Position numbers and translations under genes: made by a program. Shown here in pieces: positions 1-11,590 of a stretch of DNA of 64,000 nt. Where the stretch lies: NCBI RefSeq assembly GCF_901709675.1, contig NC_051088.1, forward strand, positions 124,001-188,000, given 5' to 3'. The stretch's first letter is position 1. Every line of letters begins with the position of its first letter. The DNA is from Syngnathus acus. Its lineage: Eukaryota; Chordata; Actinopteri; Syngnathiformes; Syngnathidae. The notes under the pieces were generated by a model. The model saw nothing but the letters and a program-made list of their open reading frames with translations, ran no database searches and had not been told where the DNA came from.

Positions 1-357
1 CATGGATGCCATACATTTCGCTTCAGTGACATTCATTGCCCTGGCCTCCAAGTGAACTTGCGTGGAGGAAGGGGGGTGTTTTGAACACACATAACACCCC
101 TCCTGTGTGTGGGCTCTCAGTGAACTTGACGTACCGGTACCACGTGTTGGTTTCGTATGGGTTTCTGGGGTCTCATGACCGGTCCTCAAAGTTCTCATCG
201 TGTGACCATCGTTTCCCACGGTCAACATCATCACTTGGTCTGTTCAGATGAGTCCATAGACCATAGCATGCTCCAACCACAACGCAGCAGAGGATCCACC
301 TGGCATCTGGAGCCCCGTTGCTACTAAGATGACAGGAACACCGAGACATACCCCCGC
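1..357 (-). pseudogene. Possible env 5' (surface-subunit) remnant of ERV A
   Basis: It lies directly downstream of the integrase end on the minus strand, where env sits in simple retroviruses. One frame carries a CYVCS (C-x2-C) motif, a run rich in Thr/Ser and a stop near position 250. The identification rests mostly on position. Confidence 0.35.
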
Positions 358-705
358 CTAGCGGAGTTGGAATCGTTGTTCGCAGACTTCGCCACCACCC
401 CGAAATGAGGCGCCCAGCACTCCCTGTAGCTTGCAGTGGCTGAGGTGAATCCAGCTGGGTTGTTCAGCGATCTTCACTAAGGTGGGGGTAGTCAGCAAGA
501 CTTGGAATGGTCCCTCCCACCGTGGGCTGACCCAGTTCTTTCTTTTAATGACCTTGATGTAGACCCAGTCTCCTGGATTGATGGGGTTGTCGACCTGTGA
601 GGAGGAAAAATCAGGCGGCAGTAAATTTGCATTGGACATATCTTTCAGTTTGAGGGTCCTGATCATATAAACTGCCAAGGACTGTTCTTCATCTGCCCTT
701 TGCAA
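358..705 (-). pseudogene. ERV A integrase C-terminal domain
   Basis: The 115-codon open stretch encodes the SH3-like C-terminal domain of a gammaretrovirus-type integrase, with [26 protein letters not shown] and WIHLSHCK. In this class the domain follows the catalytic core. The core (DDE) is not recognisable upstream at 706-1500 and the frame is closed by stops. It is closely similar to 5871-6182. Confidence 0.85.
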
Positions 706-3700
706 CTCTTGTAGTCAATTGTAATGCCCTTTTTAACGAGGCAGATAGGAGTGTTTGCGGGAAGAGTTTGAGCACTCCCTACTGATTCCTCCTAACCAAA
801 CACCGTTCATGACAGGGGCTTTCCCATTTATTGCCTCCTGTCTTAAAGGAGATTCCCTTATCCATGCCGTCTTCTTCCTAACACATTCGCACCCACACAG
901 GTTGTGCACATAAACGCACACACACCGAGCGCGCACCCAAGGCTCAGACAAACGACAACAGCCTGACACAACTTTACAGAGATTACGCACGAACACAGAA
1001 CACAGACAAAGGGATTCTATACATCTCTCATGTAGCTTCTTTTGATAGAACCTCCTATTGGTAACTGTGTAGCGGACTGTTTAGCATATAATCCTTTACT
1101 CAACTCCCTTGCTTCTACTTTTCCATGTCGGTGCAGTTGTAAGTGACCCCTATTGCAGTCAGACCCCTATTGTTAACTGCCGCCTTGTGCGACTCCTATG
1201 CATGATTGTGTGAAAGTCAAAAATTGAACGTATCCAACTTTCTGACCACCCAAACTCCACTGTGGGGCAACAAACTTACTATTTTATTGAGTAGGTACAT
1301 TGAGGAACCTAGCTTCCTCTTGACTGAATTCACTTTAGTCCAAATGTCCTATTCTAAAATGTATATAACTCAACCTCTCCTTCTTGAGCCTGACGAGCCA
1401 AAATATCAGATGTTTCCTACCGTTTTAGCCTATTTGTTCTATCCAAATCTGTTCAGTCTCCGATTATAATGCTTTTCTCTGTAGCTCTACGCATTATCTA
1501 ATTTTTTTCACAAATCTCCTCAGTTCTGTCAAACCCAGTGCACAATGAAGCTCCCTTCCACTTTGAGCCAAGCTCCATCAAGTTTGGTAACGCCACAGCA
1601 AGGAGTGCGATTTGGTTGTCGGACACTTCAAGTCCATATCTTTTTCAGCACCTCACACTCTCAAGTTGGTGTTCTTTTGTTGTTGCTTCAGAGCCAACCC
1701 ATCCATCACTCTCGAATGAGTCCATTGTTCAAATGAGTCCATTTTCATCATTGTGAGTTCCTCTGCTTCTCACTGTCTTTTCTCGTCCCCAAGGATGTCG
1801 TCTTTTCTCTGGAGTGTACTTGCCCCCCTCCAAGCACAACAACAGTCTTTCCTTGTCCTTGCCAAAGGTCAAAGATGCGTCAAAGCCAGGCACCGTTTTG
1901 TAGACGTCCACGGCTGCAGGCAGAGTCTCGGGATCGAGTTTCAGGGATCCTGGCACTGAGAGCGACAGACTGGGACATCAAACTTGTAACCAAATGTAGC
2001 TGCTGCTAGTAACGTTTGTTTACCAAACTTCAAATTCTCCTAGTAACAGTGATCTCGTCTTTATGTTGTAAGTCCTGCAACTCATCCTATTTTCGAGCTA
2101 CGTTCTGTCTCTAGTTCCAATTTAATGGGACAGCACATTGTTTTTTCAGTATCATTATTCAAAATTAACGCATCGAGGTCTGCGTTCGACATCTAGCCCT
2201 GATCTATGTCTTGATCTCTCAAACGTTATTACTTGTGTCATGCTTGCTCAAAATGTGACTTAGAATATGGTGTTGTGAATTTCCAATCTCCCTGATCAAA
2301 TTGGATCCCGCTTCTTAGCTCTTCTTTCTCATGCTCCTGTTAGCCTGCAATTGTCCAAATCAGTAATGTTGTTTTCTTTTAACGGTCTTTCTTTTGAACC
2401 TCTAAATCTCTCGTGTTGCTAACCTATCTACACCAGGAAGGGTTTTAAAGAAAGGACCAACAGATTACTCCCAATATCTCCTCATTATTTATGAGTTAGC
2501 CTCCCTTTCCTCACTCGGGTGCATATCTTGTCAGTTGTTAATGGAAACCAGATGTCTCGTGCCAATGAGATCATGGACCAAGGCCCAAACAATCCCGCAC
2601 AAACCTGACCTGAAACATGACCCGGTCACACTTAGGCTTACTTGTGAGATATACATTGCATGATACCAGAATAGAAATTTACCACAGTATGACACCAAAT
2701 GTATTAGAAAATCCATATGTCGTAAAGTGTTGTATTATTACTATCTTCCACTATCTGTCCTATTCACTCCCTCCTTCTGAGGCTTGGCAACGCCCATGCC
2801 TCACACCTTGACAAACTTTCTGGGAGAATGTGTTCTTGACTACATATGATTCCATCATCAATTAATTTGATTTTCTTTCCAAAACGCTTCTCAATTTCCC
2901 AGCTCACACATCTTCTGGATGTGTTACTGGTTCTCCAGTTTTTTCTCTTGTTAATTATCAATCCAAAAGCTACGTTTTTCTTTTTAGCATTTAACTTACT
3001 CAAAATCACTCTTTCATCAAAGTCGCTCTACTAATTTTCCATAGTAGTCGCCAACAACTTCAACCATTCAACCTGTATTTTCCTTTCATTCAGGGAATCA
3101 TTCATCAATGCTCATTTGCATCTCACATACAGTCTCCAAAAAGGAGTCTTTGGTCTCAATTCATCCAAGCTCACCACACAACATTCATATACCATCTTCA
3201 ACTCGAGGTTCCTGATAGAACAATCCATCAATCCAAAAAAACCTCAACTCATAAAAACTACTGGCAAATTAATCTGAATTTTTTCTTTGTTTTTAAATTT
3301 AAAGAACTCAATCTCTCAGATTTAGCTTGCATATAGAAGTTTGTATAACTTTATAACATCATCAATCAATTATTCCTATTAAATGTAGCATTGCAATGTC
3401 GTAAATTCACAATTTTGCTTCTTCCATTTCCTGAAAGCATGTTCTGTCGTTTCTTTTTCAAATTTCTCATGAGGGCTCGACACTTAACATGCACTAGTGT
3501 GGATCAATTTCTGCTCGCAAACACATTTCTCTCTTTTCCTCTCATTTTTATCTTTCCAAATCGTTTCTGTTCTGCGGTGCAAATTGGATAGACCACAGTC
3601 TAGCAAATTTCTTTACACTAAATGTTTAGCCAATTTTCATCATTTTAACACACATGCACAGCTCTCGTGCGCGAAAGGTAGATCCCAGCACCAATGATTC

Positions 3701-4012
3701 GTCACAGGCTGGCCATTTCCTGTGGTCGATCATGAGCTGGTCCCTCCCACGCACACGAGGACAGCACATTCTAACTTTTTATTTATCTTCTAGAAGCAAG
3801 TTGCATTTATTTACCACTTGATTTGCAAATTTTAACTTTTCTGTACACACACAATTTGATCTCTGGTCATTGGGCATACAAACAGCATTGTCATACTTCT
3901 TGTATGGACAGGAGCTCTAATAATCCAAAAAATGTTCTAATATTTCTGACAATGACATGTTTTGCTGTCATATGGGCATCTATTCTTTCTTTCTCTGTAT
4001 TAGCATGAGGGG
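706..4012 (-). other. ERV A internal region, degenerate, no intact pol
   Basis: About 3.3 kb lies between the gag end and the integrase end. Only short frames are open. One at 733-996 contains NGKAPVMNGVWLGG-like sequence next to the integrase tail. Parts of 2690-4000 are repeated in ERV B (6540-7490), so the sequence is inherited within the family rather than being a private insertion. No reverse transcriptase motif (YxDD) was seen in any frame. Confidence 0.6.
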
Positions 4013-4507
4013 TCAAAGTAGAGGAAGCTTGTCATGCTGTAAATGTGACTTTTCCTCTGCCTCTTCCACCGCCCTTTGATTGGCACCGCTTTTTTTCCTT
4101 TTTCTTTCTAAAACACTCTCTTGACCAGTGTCCACATTTCCCACAGTTCCAACAGTTGTCAGAATCTGATGGGGGTTTTGAATTATACGGCGGCCTGCGG
4201 CCTTGTTGGTCTCTAACTCTTCCTCTGCCCCTTTGGGAACTTTGGAAGAAGATTGTTGTATCTTCATCTAGATCATTACCATCATCATCTAGATGAAATA
4301 CATCAGAACTTTTGCCTTTTTTTTAAGCAGCCTCATCACTTTTCACCTTTCTATTTATTTATTTTTATTTTTTTCACATTTCAACTTTCCTTGTACTTAA
4401 TACTTTTTCTTCCACTTCGGCATGTATTGCATACAATTAAGAAATCTACTCGCCATGAACTTCTCATCTCCTTCTAGAGCTAGAGATTTATCGTTCCTTT
4501 TTCCCAT
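4013..4507 (-). pseudogene. ERV A gag, centrally deleted
   Basis: The start codon is at 4507 (MGK..., an N-myristoylation context) and the matrix N-terminus is readable to about 4380. A low-complexity T-rich stretch then replaces the capsid part. The nucleocapsid CCHC knuckle coding sequence is readable again at about 4190-4100. It is about 280 bp shorter than the copy at 33297-34061 and is out of frame. Confidence 0.75.
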
Positions 4508-4689
4508 CTTAATTTTAGTTTTTCCAGTTTTTTTTTCAATCTTTTTTTTTTTCTTTGAGGATCCTCAATGCAGGTTTAAATTGACCTTTCAACAAATTCT
4601 CTTTCTAGTCAATTTATCCTACCAGACACACTCTCAACCACACAAACTCTTATCCCTGCCTACGCGAAGTCCTCTTTTTAAAAAAAAAG

Positions 4690-5122
4690 AGCTGCTTCAT
4701 CCGGATGGGGGACTCTACAACACCCCTTCCTTCCCTGGGAACTAAAGACAACAGTCTTGTTACCCAGCCCTGCCAACGCGAAGTTGTACCCCTTAGAACA
4801 GTGGTTGTCAAATGAGGGTACACGGAGGTACATGAGATTTTACAAAAATATATAAAACAGTTTGAAAACCACTGCTCCAGAAGAGCCACTTCATCCGGAG
4901 GGGGACTCTACAACACCCCCTCCTTCCCTGGGAACTAAAGACAACAGTCTTGTTACCCAGCCCTGCCAACGCGAAGTTGTACCCCTTAGAACAGTGGTTG
5001 TCAAATGAGGGTACACGGAGGTACGTGAGATTTTACAAAAATATATAAAACAGTTTGAAAACCACTGCTCCAGAAGAGCCACTTCATCCGGAGGGGGACT
5101 CTACAACACCCCCTCCTTCCAC
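4690..5122 (+). repeat. 193-bp tandem duplication in the ERV A leader, each copy holding a small hAT-like MITE
   Basis: Two full units and about 47 bp of a third are present (the CTTCATCCGG anchor recurs every 193 bp). Each unit contains a 76-bp insert at 4799-4874 and 4992-5067 with ends CAGTGGTTGTCAAA and TTTGAAAACCACTG. The MITE therefore inserted before the duplication. Confidence 0.75.
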
Positions 5123-5420
5123 AAGACTTAAAATCTTCTGTCCTGCCTATTTTATTTTTTTCCTCTGTGCACTTTTACTTTTACGCGTTTCACAACAACA
5201 CAATCACACAACTTTAGGGCTTTAACTTACTTGTCCCCTGGTTCCTTGCACTGCCGGGTCCCGTCAATCCACCTCTGTCAGACGAAGGCAGACTTAAGAT
5301 GCTGGCCCAGCGAAGAAGTTCTCTTCCCAGGACTTTCTTGTCCAGGTCCTCCTAATGGACGCTGGCTTGTCGACAATGCAGCACGTCTTCCTCCGTCAGC
5401 CAGATGGCGGGTATGAGAGG

Positions 5421-5438
5421 TCCCGGGTTTCGGCACCA
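5421..5438 (-). promoter_or_regulatory. ERV A primer binding site, tRNA-Phe
   Basis: The 18 bases read TGGTGCCGAAACCCGGGA on the minus strand, complementary to the 3' end of eukaryotic tRNA-Phe including CCA. It sits three bases inside the LTR end, as required for minus-strand strong-stop DNA priming. Confidence 0.9.
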
Positions 5439-5441
5439 AAA

Positions 5442-5835
5442 TGTTAGAGTGGTGCTCACTCTAACTTATTTTGCAAGAACCACATGGGAGACAATTAAGT
5501 CTTTTTGGGCACCTGCAGGCGGAGAGTCAATTCGTCGCTGTGCATACAGCGATGATCGAATGACGTCTGCCTCTCGCCTCCTGCATGAGCATTTTTATTA
5601 AGAGAAACAGGGTGGGGGTGACAGTGGACTGGATAGGGAAGAGAAAACCCTTGACCTCTAGTCAAAGCATAGCAGGGGATGTTTTACGACATTGTGTAGG
5701 ATGGGACAAGCTAGGTAATTTATTACTGGTTAGACACCAACGTAAGCATAAAACTAATCTAGCTAGGTTATTTATTACTGGTTACATACATTCCAACATA
5801 ATCATACGATCAAGATAGTTTGGAAAACCCTGACA
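5442..5835 (-). repeat. ERV LTR shared between tandem copies A and B (subtype 2)
   Basis: It is 394 bp and reads TGTCAGGGTTTTCC...TCTAACA on the minus strand. Downstream is the copy A primer binding site. Immediately upstream is a short purine tract (CAAAGGGGT) 35 bp after the copy B integrase stop. It thus looks like the 5' LTR of A and the 3' LTR of B at once. It resembles the solo LTR at 54772-55103 more than the LTR at 16967-17394. Confidence 0.75.
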
Positions 5836-5870
5836 ACCCCTTTGAAGTCAGCCTTCCCCACCACTCCGAA

Positions 5871-6182
5871 TTAGGGGTCCAGCACTCTCTGCAACTTGCA
5901 GTGGCTGAGGTGAATCCAGCTGGGCCGTTCAGCGATCTTTACTGCGGTGGGGGTAGTCAGCAGGACTTGGAATGGTCCCTCCCACCGTGGGCTGGCCCAG
6001 TTCTTTCTTTTGATGACTTTGATGTAGACCCAGTCTCCTGGCTTGATGGCGTTGTCGACCTGTGAGGATGAAAGATCAGGCGGCAGTAAATTTGCATTTG
6101 ACACCGCTGTCAGTCTGAGCGTTCTGATCATGTAATCTGCCAAGGACTGTTCTTCGTCTGCTTTTTGCATATATTGTATCAT
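5871..6182 (-). pseudogene. ERV B integrase C-terminal domain
   Basis: A 103-codon frame is nearly identical to 358-705, with the same [14 protein letters not shown] and WIHLSHCK blocks. It ends 35 bp before the LTR, so env is deleted in this copy. No catalytic core was seen upstream. Confidence 0.85.
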
Positions 6183-7489
6183 TCACCAGTCAATTTTATT
6201 GCCCTTTTGAATTGGGCAAATGAGAGTGTTCGCGAGAAGTGTTTGAGCACTTCCGAATGACTCCTCCTGACCAAAGACCATTTATGACAGAGGCTATCCC
6301 ATTTATTGCCTCCTGTTGTAAAGGAGATTCTCTGATCTTGGTTACTGGAGGAATGGACCGTAAGTCCTGTAGCAGATGGTTGCTTTGCCCATCCCCTTAT
6401 CAGTTAAATAATGTTGATTAGCCAGGGAAACGCATAAGCGCGTGCCCTTCCAAACAGCTACACCACTTCCTCATAGCGTCTTCAGTTACTTTTCAATCAT
6501 CTTCCAATTGTTTACAGCAAAAGTTTGAGAAAAAAAAATCTAACTCAATGGTACAACGCCATATGTATTAGAGAATCTATATGTAGTAAAGTGTTGTATA
6601 TATATATATTTTTTTTTATCTTCCACTCTCTGTACAACATTCTCCCTCCTTCTGAGGCTTGGCGACGCCCATGTCTCACACCTTGACAAACTTTTTGGGA
6701 GGATGTGTTCTTTACCACATATGACTCTATCATCATTTAATTTGACTTTCTTTCCAAAACGCTTCTCAGTTTTCTTTGTTTTTAAATTTGAAGAACCCAA
6801 TCTCTCAGATTCAGCTCGCATATAGAAGTTTGTATAATCTTATAACACAACCAGTCAATTATTTCTATTAAATGTGAATGTCTTAAATTCACAATTTTGA
6901 TTCTTCCAATTCCTGAAAGCATGTTCTGTCGTTTCTTACTTAACATGCACTAGTGTGGATCAGTTTCTGCTCGCAAACAGATTTCTCTCTTTTCCTCTCA
7001 TTTTTATCTTCCAAAAGCGTTTCTGTTCTGCGGTGCAAATTGGATAGACCACAGTCTAGCAAATTACTGTACACTAAAAGTTTAGCCAATTTTCATCATT
7101 TTAACACACATGCACAGCCCTGCGCGTAAGGTAGATCCCAGCACCAATGATTCGTCACAGGCTGGCCATTTCCTGTGGTCGATCATGAGCTGGTCCCTCC
7201 CACGCACACGAGGACAGCACATTCTAAGTTTTTATTTATCTTCTAGAAGCCAGTCGCATTCATTTACCACTTGATTTGCAAATTGTAACTTTAGTGTACA
7301 TACACAATTTGATCTCTGGTCATTTGTCATTGGGCATACAACAGCATTGTCATACTCCTTGCATGGACAGGAGCTCTAACAATCTAAAAAACGTTCTAAT
7401 AATCTGACAATGACATGTCTTGCTTTCATATGGACATCTGTTATTTCTTTCTCTGTATGAGCACAAGAGATCACAGGGGAGGAATCTAG
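6183..7489 (-). other. ERV B region between gag and integrase end, no coding potential
   Basis: This is a shortened version of ERV A 2690-4000 (shared stretches include AATGATTCGTCACAGGCTGG and GACAATGACATGT). A (TA)n/T-rich run sits near 6598-6617. No pol motifs were seen. Confidence 0.6.
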
Positions 7490-7540
7490 TCATGCTGACA
7501 ATTTGGCTTTTCCTCTGCCCCTTCCTCCACCCTTTGATTA
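7490..7540 (-). pseudogene. ERV B gag, last codons beyond the L2 insertion
   Basis: The sequence continues the Gly/Arg/Lys-rich tail after the nucleocapsid knuckle and stops within about 50 bp. Its right end is the left copy of the L2 target-site duplication. Confidence 0.6.
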
Positions 7541-10500
7541 TAATAATAATAATTCATTAAATTTGTATAGCGCTTTTCAAAAACCCAAAGACGCTTACAG
7601 GGAACAAGGCAAAGACATACATGAGGGGAGGGGGACGGGGAAGAAACAATCGGATAAAATTAAGAAGAGGAAACCAGTTATGGGTCGGGGAGGTCATGAG
7701 CTTGGGAGAAGAGGTACGTTTTTAAACGGGACTTAAATATGGGGAGTGTGGGTGAGTCACAGACAGACTGAGGGAGAGAGTTCCAGAGTCGGGGTGATGT
7801 GCAGGAGAAGGCTCTGTCATCGAAGGATTTGAGTTTAGATTTTGGGACTGTCAGACGTGAAGTATTGGAGGATCGGAGGGGACGGTTGGGGCAGTAGGGG
7901 ACAAGGAGGTCGGATAGGTAAGTGGGAGCCAGGTGGTGAAGGGCTTTGAAGGTGAGGAGGAGTATCTTGAAAATGATACGCTCCTTAATGGGGAGCCAGT
8001 GAAGAGAGTGGAGAACAGGAGTGATGTGTTCACGGGACCGGGTGTGGGTAAGGAGGCGGGCAGCAGAGTTTTGGACTAGTTGAAGTCTATGGAGTGAGTG
8101 AGCAGTGATTCCAGTGAGAAGGGAGTTGCAGTAGTCAAGCCGGGATGAGATGAAGGCGTGGATGAGAGATTCAGCGGCAGGGAGAGAAAGGCAGTGCCGG
8201 ATTTTGGCGATGCGTCGGAGGTGGAAGTAGGAGGTCTTGACAACTGAGCTAACATGAGGTTGAAAGGACAGTGTGGGGTCAAAAATAACGCCAAGGTTGC
8301 GTGCCAGAGGGGAGGGAGTGATGTTTGAGGAGTCAATGGTGAGTGTGATGGATCCAGTTTTATTAAGGGATGATTTAGTGCCTATAAGGAGGAGCTCTGT
8401 TTTGTCACTGTTGAGTTTGAGAAAGTTGTGGGTCAGCCATGCTTTTATTGTAGAGATGCAGGTTTCAAAATGGGTGAGGGAAGGGTTACGGGTTGGTGTC
8501 GTACGTATATAGATCTGGGTGTCATCAGCGTAGCAGTGGAAGTCCAGATTGAGTTTGCGGATGACAGTACCAAGGGGAAAGAGGTAACAGATGAATAGGA
8601 GGGGGCCAAGAACTGAGCCTTGGGGGACCCCTTGTGTAACTGGGGAGAGGATGGATGTGTGACCGGAGAGCGAGATGAACTGGTTTCTGTTGGTGAGGTA
8701 GGAGGTGAGCCAGTCGAGTGCAGTGCCCTCAACACCTAGTTGGCGCAGCCTTTGGAGGAGGATGGAATGGTTCACAGTGTCAAAGGCTGCGCTAAGGTCA
8801 AGTAGTAGTAGGATGTTGAGGGCACCAGAGTCTGCAGAAATGAGGAGATCGTTGGTGACTTTAACTAGAGCTGTTTCAGTGCTGTGAAGTGGGCGGAATC
8901 CGGACTGGAAGGGTTCATAGAGGTTGTTGGACTGGAGATGGGTGTGGAGTTGGGCGGAGACAATGCGTTCGAGGGTTTTGGAAAGGAATGAAAGGTTGGA
9001 GATGGGACGGTAGTTGGAGAGGTTGAGTGGGTCCAAGGTGGGCTTTTTGAGGATGGGGTGATGGCTGCAAGTTTATAGACAGTGGGAAAGTGGCCAAGGG
9101 ATAGAGACTGATTTAAAAGGGTGGTGAGGTGGGGGAGGAGGACAGGGAGGCAGGCCTTAGTTAAGGTCGTTGGAAGAGGGTCGAGAGAGCAGGTGGTTGT
9201 CTTGGATGAGGTAATGATGTCTAGGATAGTGGAGGAGTCGACAAGGGAGAAGGCAGTGAGAGAGGGGAAGAGCGGGAGGTCAGGAAGGGGGGGCAGGAGG
9301 ACAGGGGAGGTGGGGGAGGAGGAGTTATTGATGGTGTCGGTCAGAGAACTGTTGATTTGGGTGATTTTGTTGTTAAAGTTGGCAAGGAAGGAGTTACAGA
9401 GGGCGGGTGAGGAGGGTGGCTTGGTGACCGGTGGCTGGAGCAATTTGTTGACGGTGGAGAACAGTATGCGGGGGTTTCGGTTGGTGTTATTAATGAGAGA
9501 TGAGAAGTAAGCAGATTTGGCAGCAAGAAGAGCATCACGATAAGAGGAGATGTGTTGTTTAAAGGTTTCGGCATGGACGGTGAGGCGGGTTCTTTTGTAG
9601 AGGCGTTCGAGTTGACGGCCAGTTTGCTTCATGGTGCGGAGTTCCGGTGTGTACCAAGGGGCAGAGTTAGTGAATGTAACAGAGGAAGTTTTCCAGGGGG
9701 CTAGGGAATCAAGGGAGTCAGAAAGGATGTTGTTGAGCGTGGTGGCAAGGTCATCAGGGGAGGAAGAAGTGGGGCCGGAGGGAAGAGCAGAGGCTAAGAG
9801 CTGGCAAAGCGTGATTGGGTTTACAGTCTTGATGTTGCGGTAGGAGATGGTGCGTTTTGTGGATTTATGAGGCGAGGGTAGAGGGGCGGAGAAGAGGATG
9901 CAGAGATGATCTGACAGTGGAAAGGTGAGAGGACGGGGGTTGGATGTGAGTGGAAAGGAGGAGCATACTATATCCAGGGTGTGGCCTTTGGTGTGGGTGG
10001 GGAAGTTGATGTGCTGGGTGAGATGAAAGCAGTCCAGAAGGGAGATGAAGTCAGACGTCAGTGGAGCAGTTGGCTGGTCGATGTGGATGTTGAGGTCACC
10101 GATTAGTAGGAGGCGATAGGAGACTGAGGATACGATGGTGAGAAGTTCAGAAAGTTCAGAAAGAAAAGACGGATGTGACTTGGGGGGGCGGTAGATAAGA
10201 ACAGCAGTAGTAGAGTTGGGGAGGGAAAAAGCGAGATATTCAAAGGATGAAATAGATGGGAGGTTGAGGTCCAATTCAGTGATGGATAGGGACCGCTTAT
10301 GGAGGACAGCAATACCACCTCCTCGCCCAGAGAGGCGGGGTTTGGCGATGTAGCTGTAGTTAGACGGAGTGGCTTGGTTGAGAGTAAAATAGTCCAGGGG
10401 CTGTTGCCATGTTTCACAGAGAAGGAGCAGATCCAAATTATTGTCCAATAGTAGTTCGAAAATAACTAATGATTTGTTGGAGAGGGAGCGACAGTTCAGC

Positions 10501-11449
10501 AGTGCGAGGGAGATGGATGAAGGAGCGGGGGTGGGGGAGCGGAGATTGTTGAAGTTGACAGTACGGAAGGTGGGGGTGACGGGGGGGCGAGAGTTAGTCC
10601 AGAAAGAGGGGATGGGTGAGCCATCAGGGAAATGTCGGTTAAAAGATAGTCCGGAGCTACGGTGGATGTAGCGGCGACGGCGGAGGATCCCAGCCTTACT
10701 GGCAGCTGAGGCAGCAGCAGCAGGGAGACGGTGATTATTGTTGAAATGATGAAGATCAGCAGCAGTGTAGACAAATGGACGAGAAGTTAGTGGAATGGAA
10801 GCCCGGAGTAGCAGAAGTGATAGTTCATGCAGGAGATGAGACGTGACAGCAGCTGGGAATAATCCAGGTAAAATGGTAGAAATAGCTAGTAGCTGGTTAA
10901 CTAGAAGTTGGTAGGCAGTGAAATGCATGGAAGCAGCAGTGGACCGAGTCGTGATGTTGGTGGAGTGGGTGGTGGTGTTGGTCAATCCCGACTGTACCCG
11001 TGCAAACAGCACGCCCCAGTGTGTCATGGCGGCACCCAGCCGAGCCACGACCGACGAGCTCGCAGCGAGCGGGTGCTCCCCCCGAGGACGGCGGCCAAGT
11101 GGCCAGCAAGTTGGGTTGGAGCCGTTTGCCGAGCCAAGAGCAAGCAGCTACAGGCTCAGAGCCGGGAGGTAGGAGGGTCCGGTGGTGGGTTGGCTAGCTG
11201 GCTAGCGTAGCTCGTAGTCAGAGGGAGCGGGATCGGAGAGGTGCGGGCAGAGCTCCAGAGATACGCGGTGGGCAGGAGAAAAGGCGAGAAAAAGAAAAGA
11301 AAAAAAAAACGGGCACACTTAAAACGGGAAACACAAAACAGACAGGGGACAAACAAATAGCGGACACGGTTCGGGGTAGAAGCGGCAGTCAACAGTCCAG
11401 ACGCCAGCGTTGCTCTAACCCGGAAGACAAGAAAAGGGGGCGTAACTTC
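7541..11449 (-). mobile_element. L2-clade LINE inserted in ERV B gag
   Basis: It is flanked by a 19-bp target-site duplication, CTTCCTCCACCCTTTGATT, ending at 7540 and again near 11461. The 3' end has an ATT-rich tail (TAATAATAATAATT on the plus strand) and the conserved TATAGCGCTTTTC 3' block. Its long ORF is described separately. The 5' UTR occupies about 11028-11449. Confidence 0.85.
7678..11027 (-). pseudogene. L2 LINE polyprotein (endonuclease plus reverse transcriptase), one frameshift
   Basis: The first ATG is at 11027. The upstream frame (to 8865) encodes an N-terminal extension, then an APE-like endonuclease (LNCRSLSNKS, LLLCETW, LIYRPPKSHPS, IGDLNIH, PLSDHLCI). The downstream frame (from about 9036 to 7678) encodes the reverse transcriptase: SNYRPISNLSFLSK, DLSAAFDTVNH, QGVPQGSVLGPLLF, catalytic YADDTQIYI, and the C-terminal SRLDYCNSLL and LHWLPIKERI blocks typical of L2 elements in fish. 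The two frames are separated by a single-base loss in a C-run near 9055. Otherwise the ORF is open, so the copy is young. Confidence 0.9.
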
Positions 11450-11590
11450 CTCCACCCTTTGATTGGTGTCGTTTTGCCTGACGACACTCTCTTGCGAAGT
11501 GTCCCCGTTTCCCACAGTTCCAACAGGTCTCTGAATCTGATGGGGATTTTGAATTATATGGAGGCCTGCGACCTTCTTCTTTCTTTCGTG
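11450..11590 (-). pseudogene. ERV B gag nucleocapsid segment
   Basis: It encodes the CCHC zinc knuckle (C-x2-C-x4-H-x4-C, CWNCGKRGHF...) between the L2 insertion on the left and the I/Jockey-type LINE on the right. It matches 33950-34010 of copy C. Confidence 0.8.

Larger units (their letters stand above)
1..5835 (-). mobile_element. Endogenous retrovirus copy A (partial, runs off window)
   Basis: In minus-strand order it has an LTR (5442-5835), a tRNA-Phe primer binding site (5421-5438), an untranslated leader with a tandem repeat, a broken gag (4507-4013), about 3.3 kb of mostly non-coding sequence and the integrase C-terminus (705-358). A stretch left of the integrase may be the start of env. 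The 3' LTR lies outside the window. Integrase type, CCHC gag and env relatives place it with gamma/epsilon-like retroviruses of fish. Multiple stops and deletions make it defective. Confidence 0.8.
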
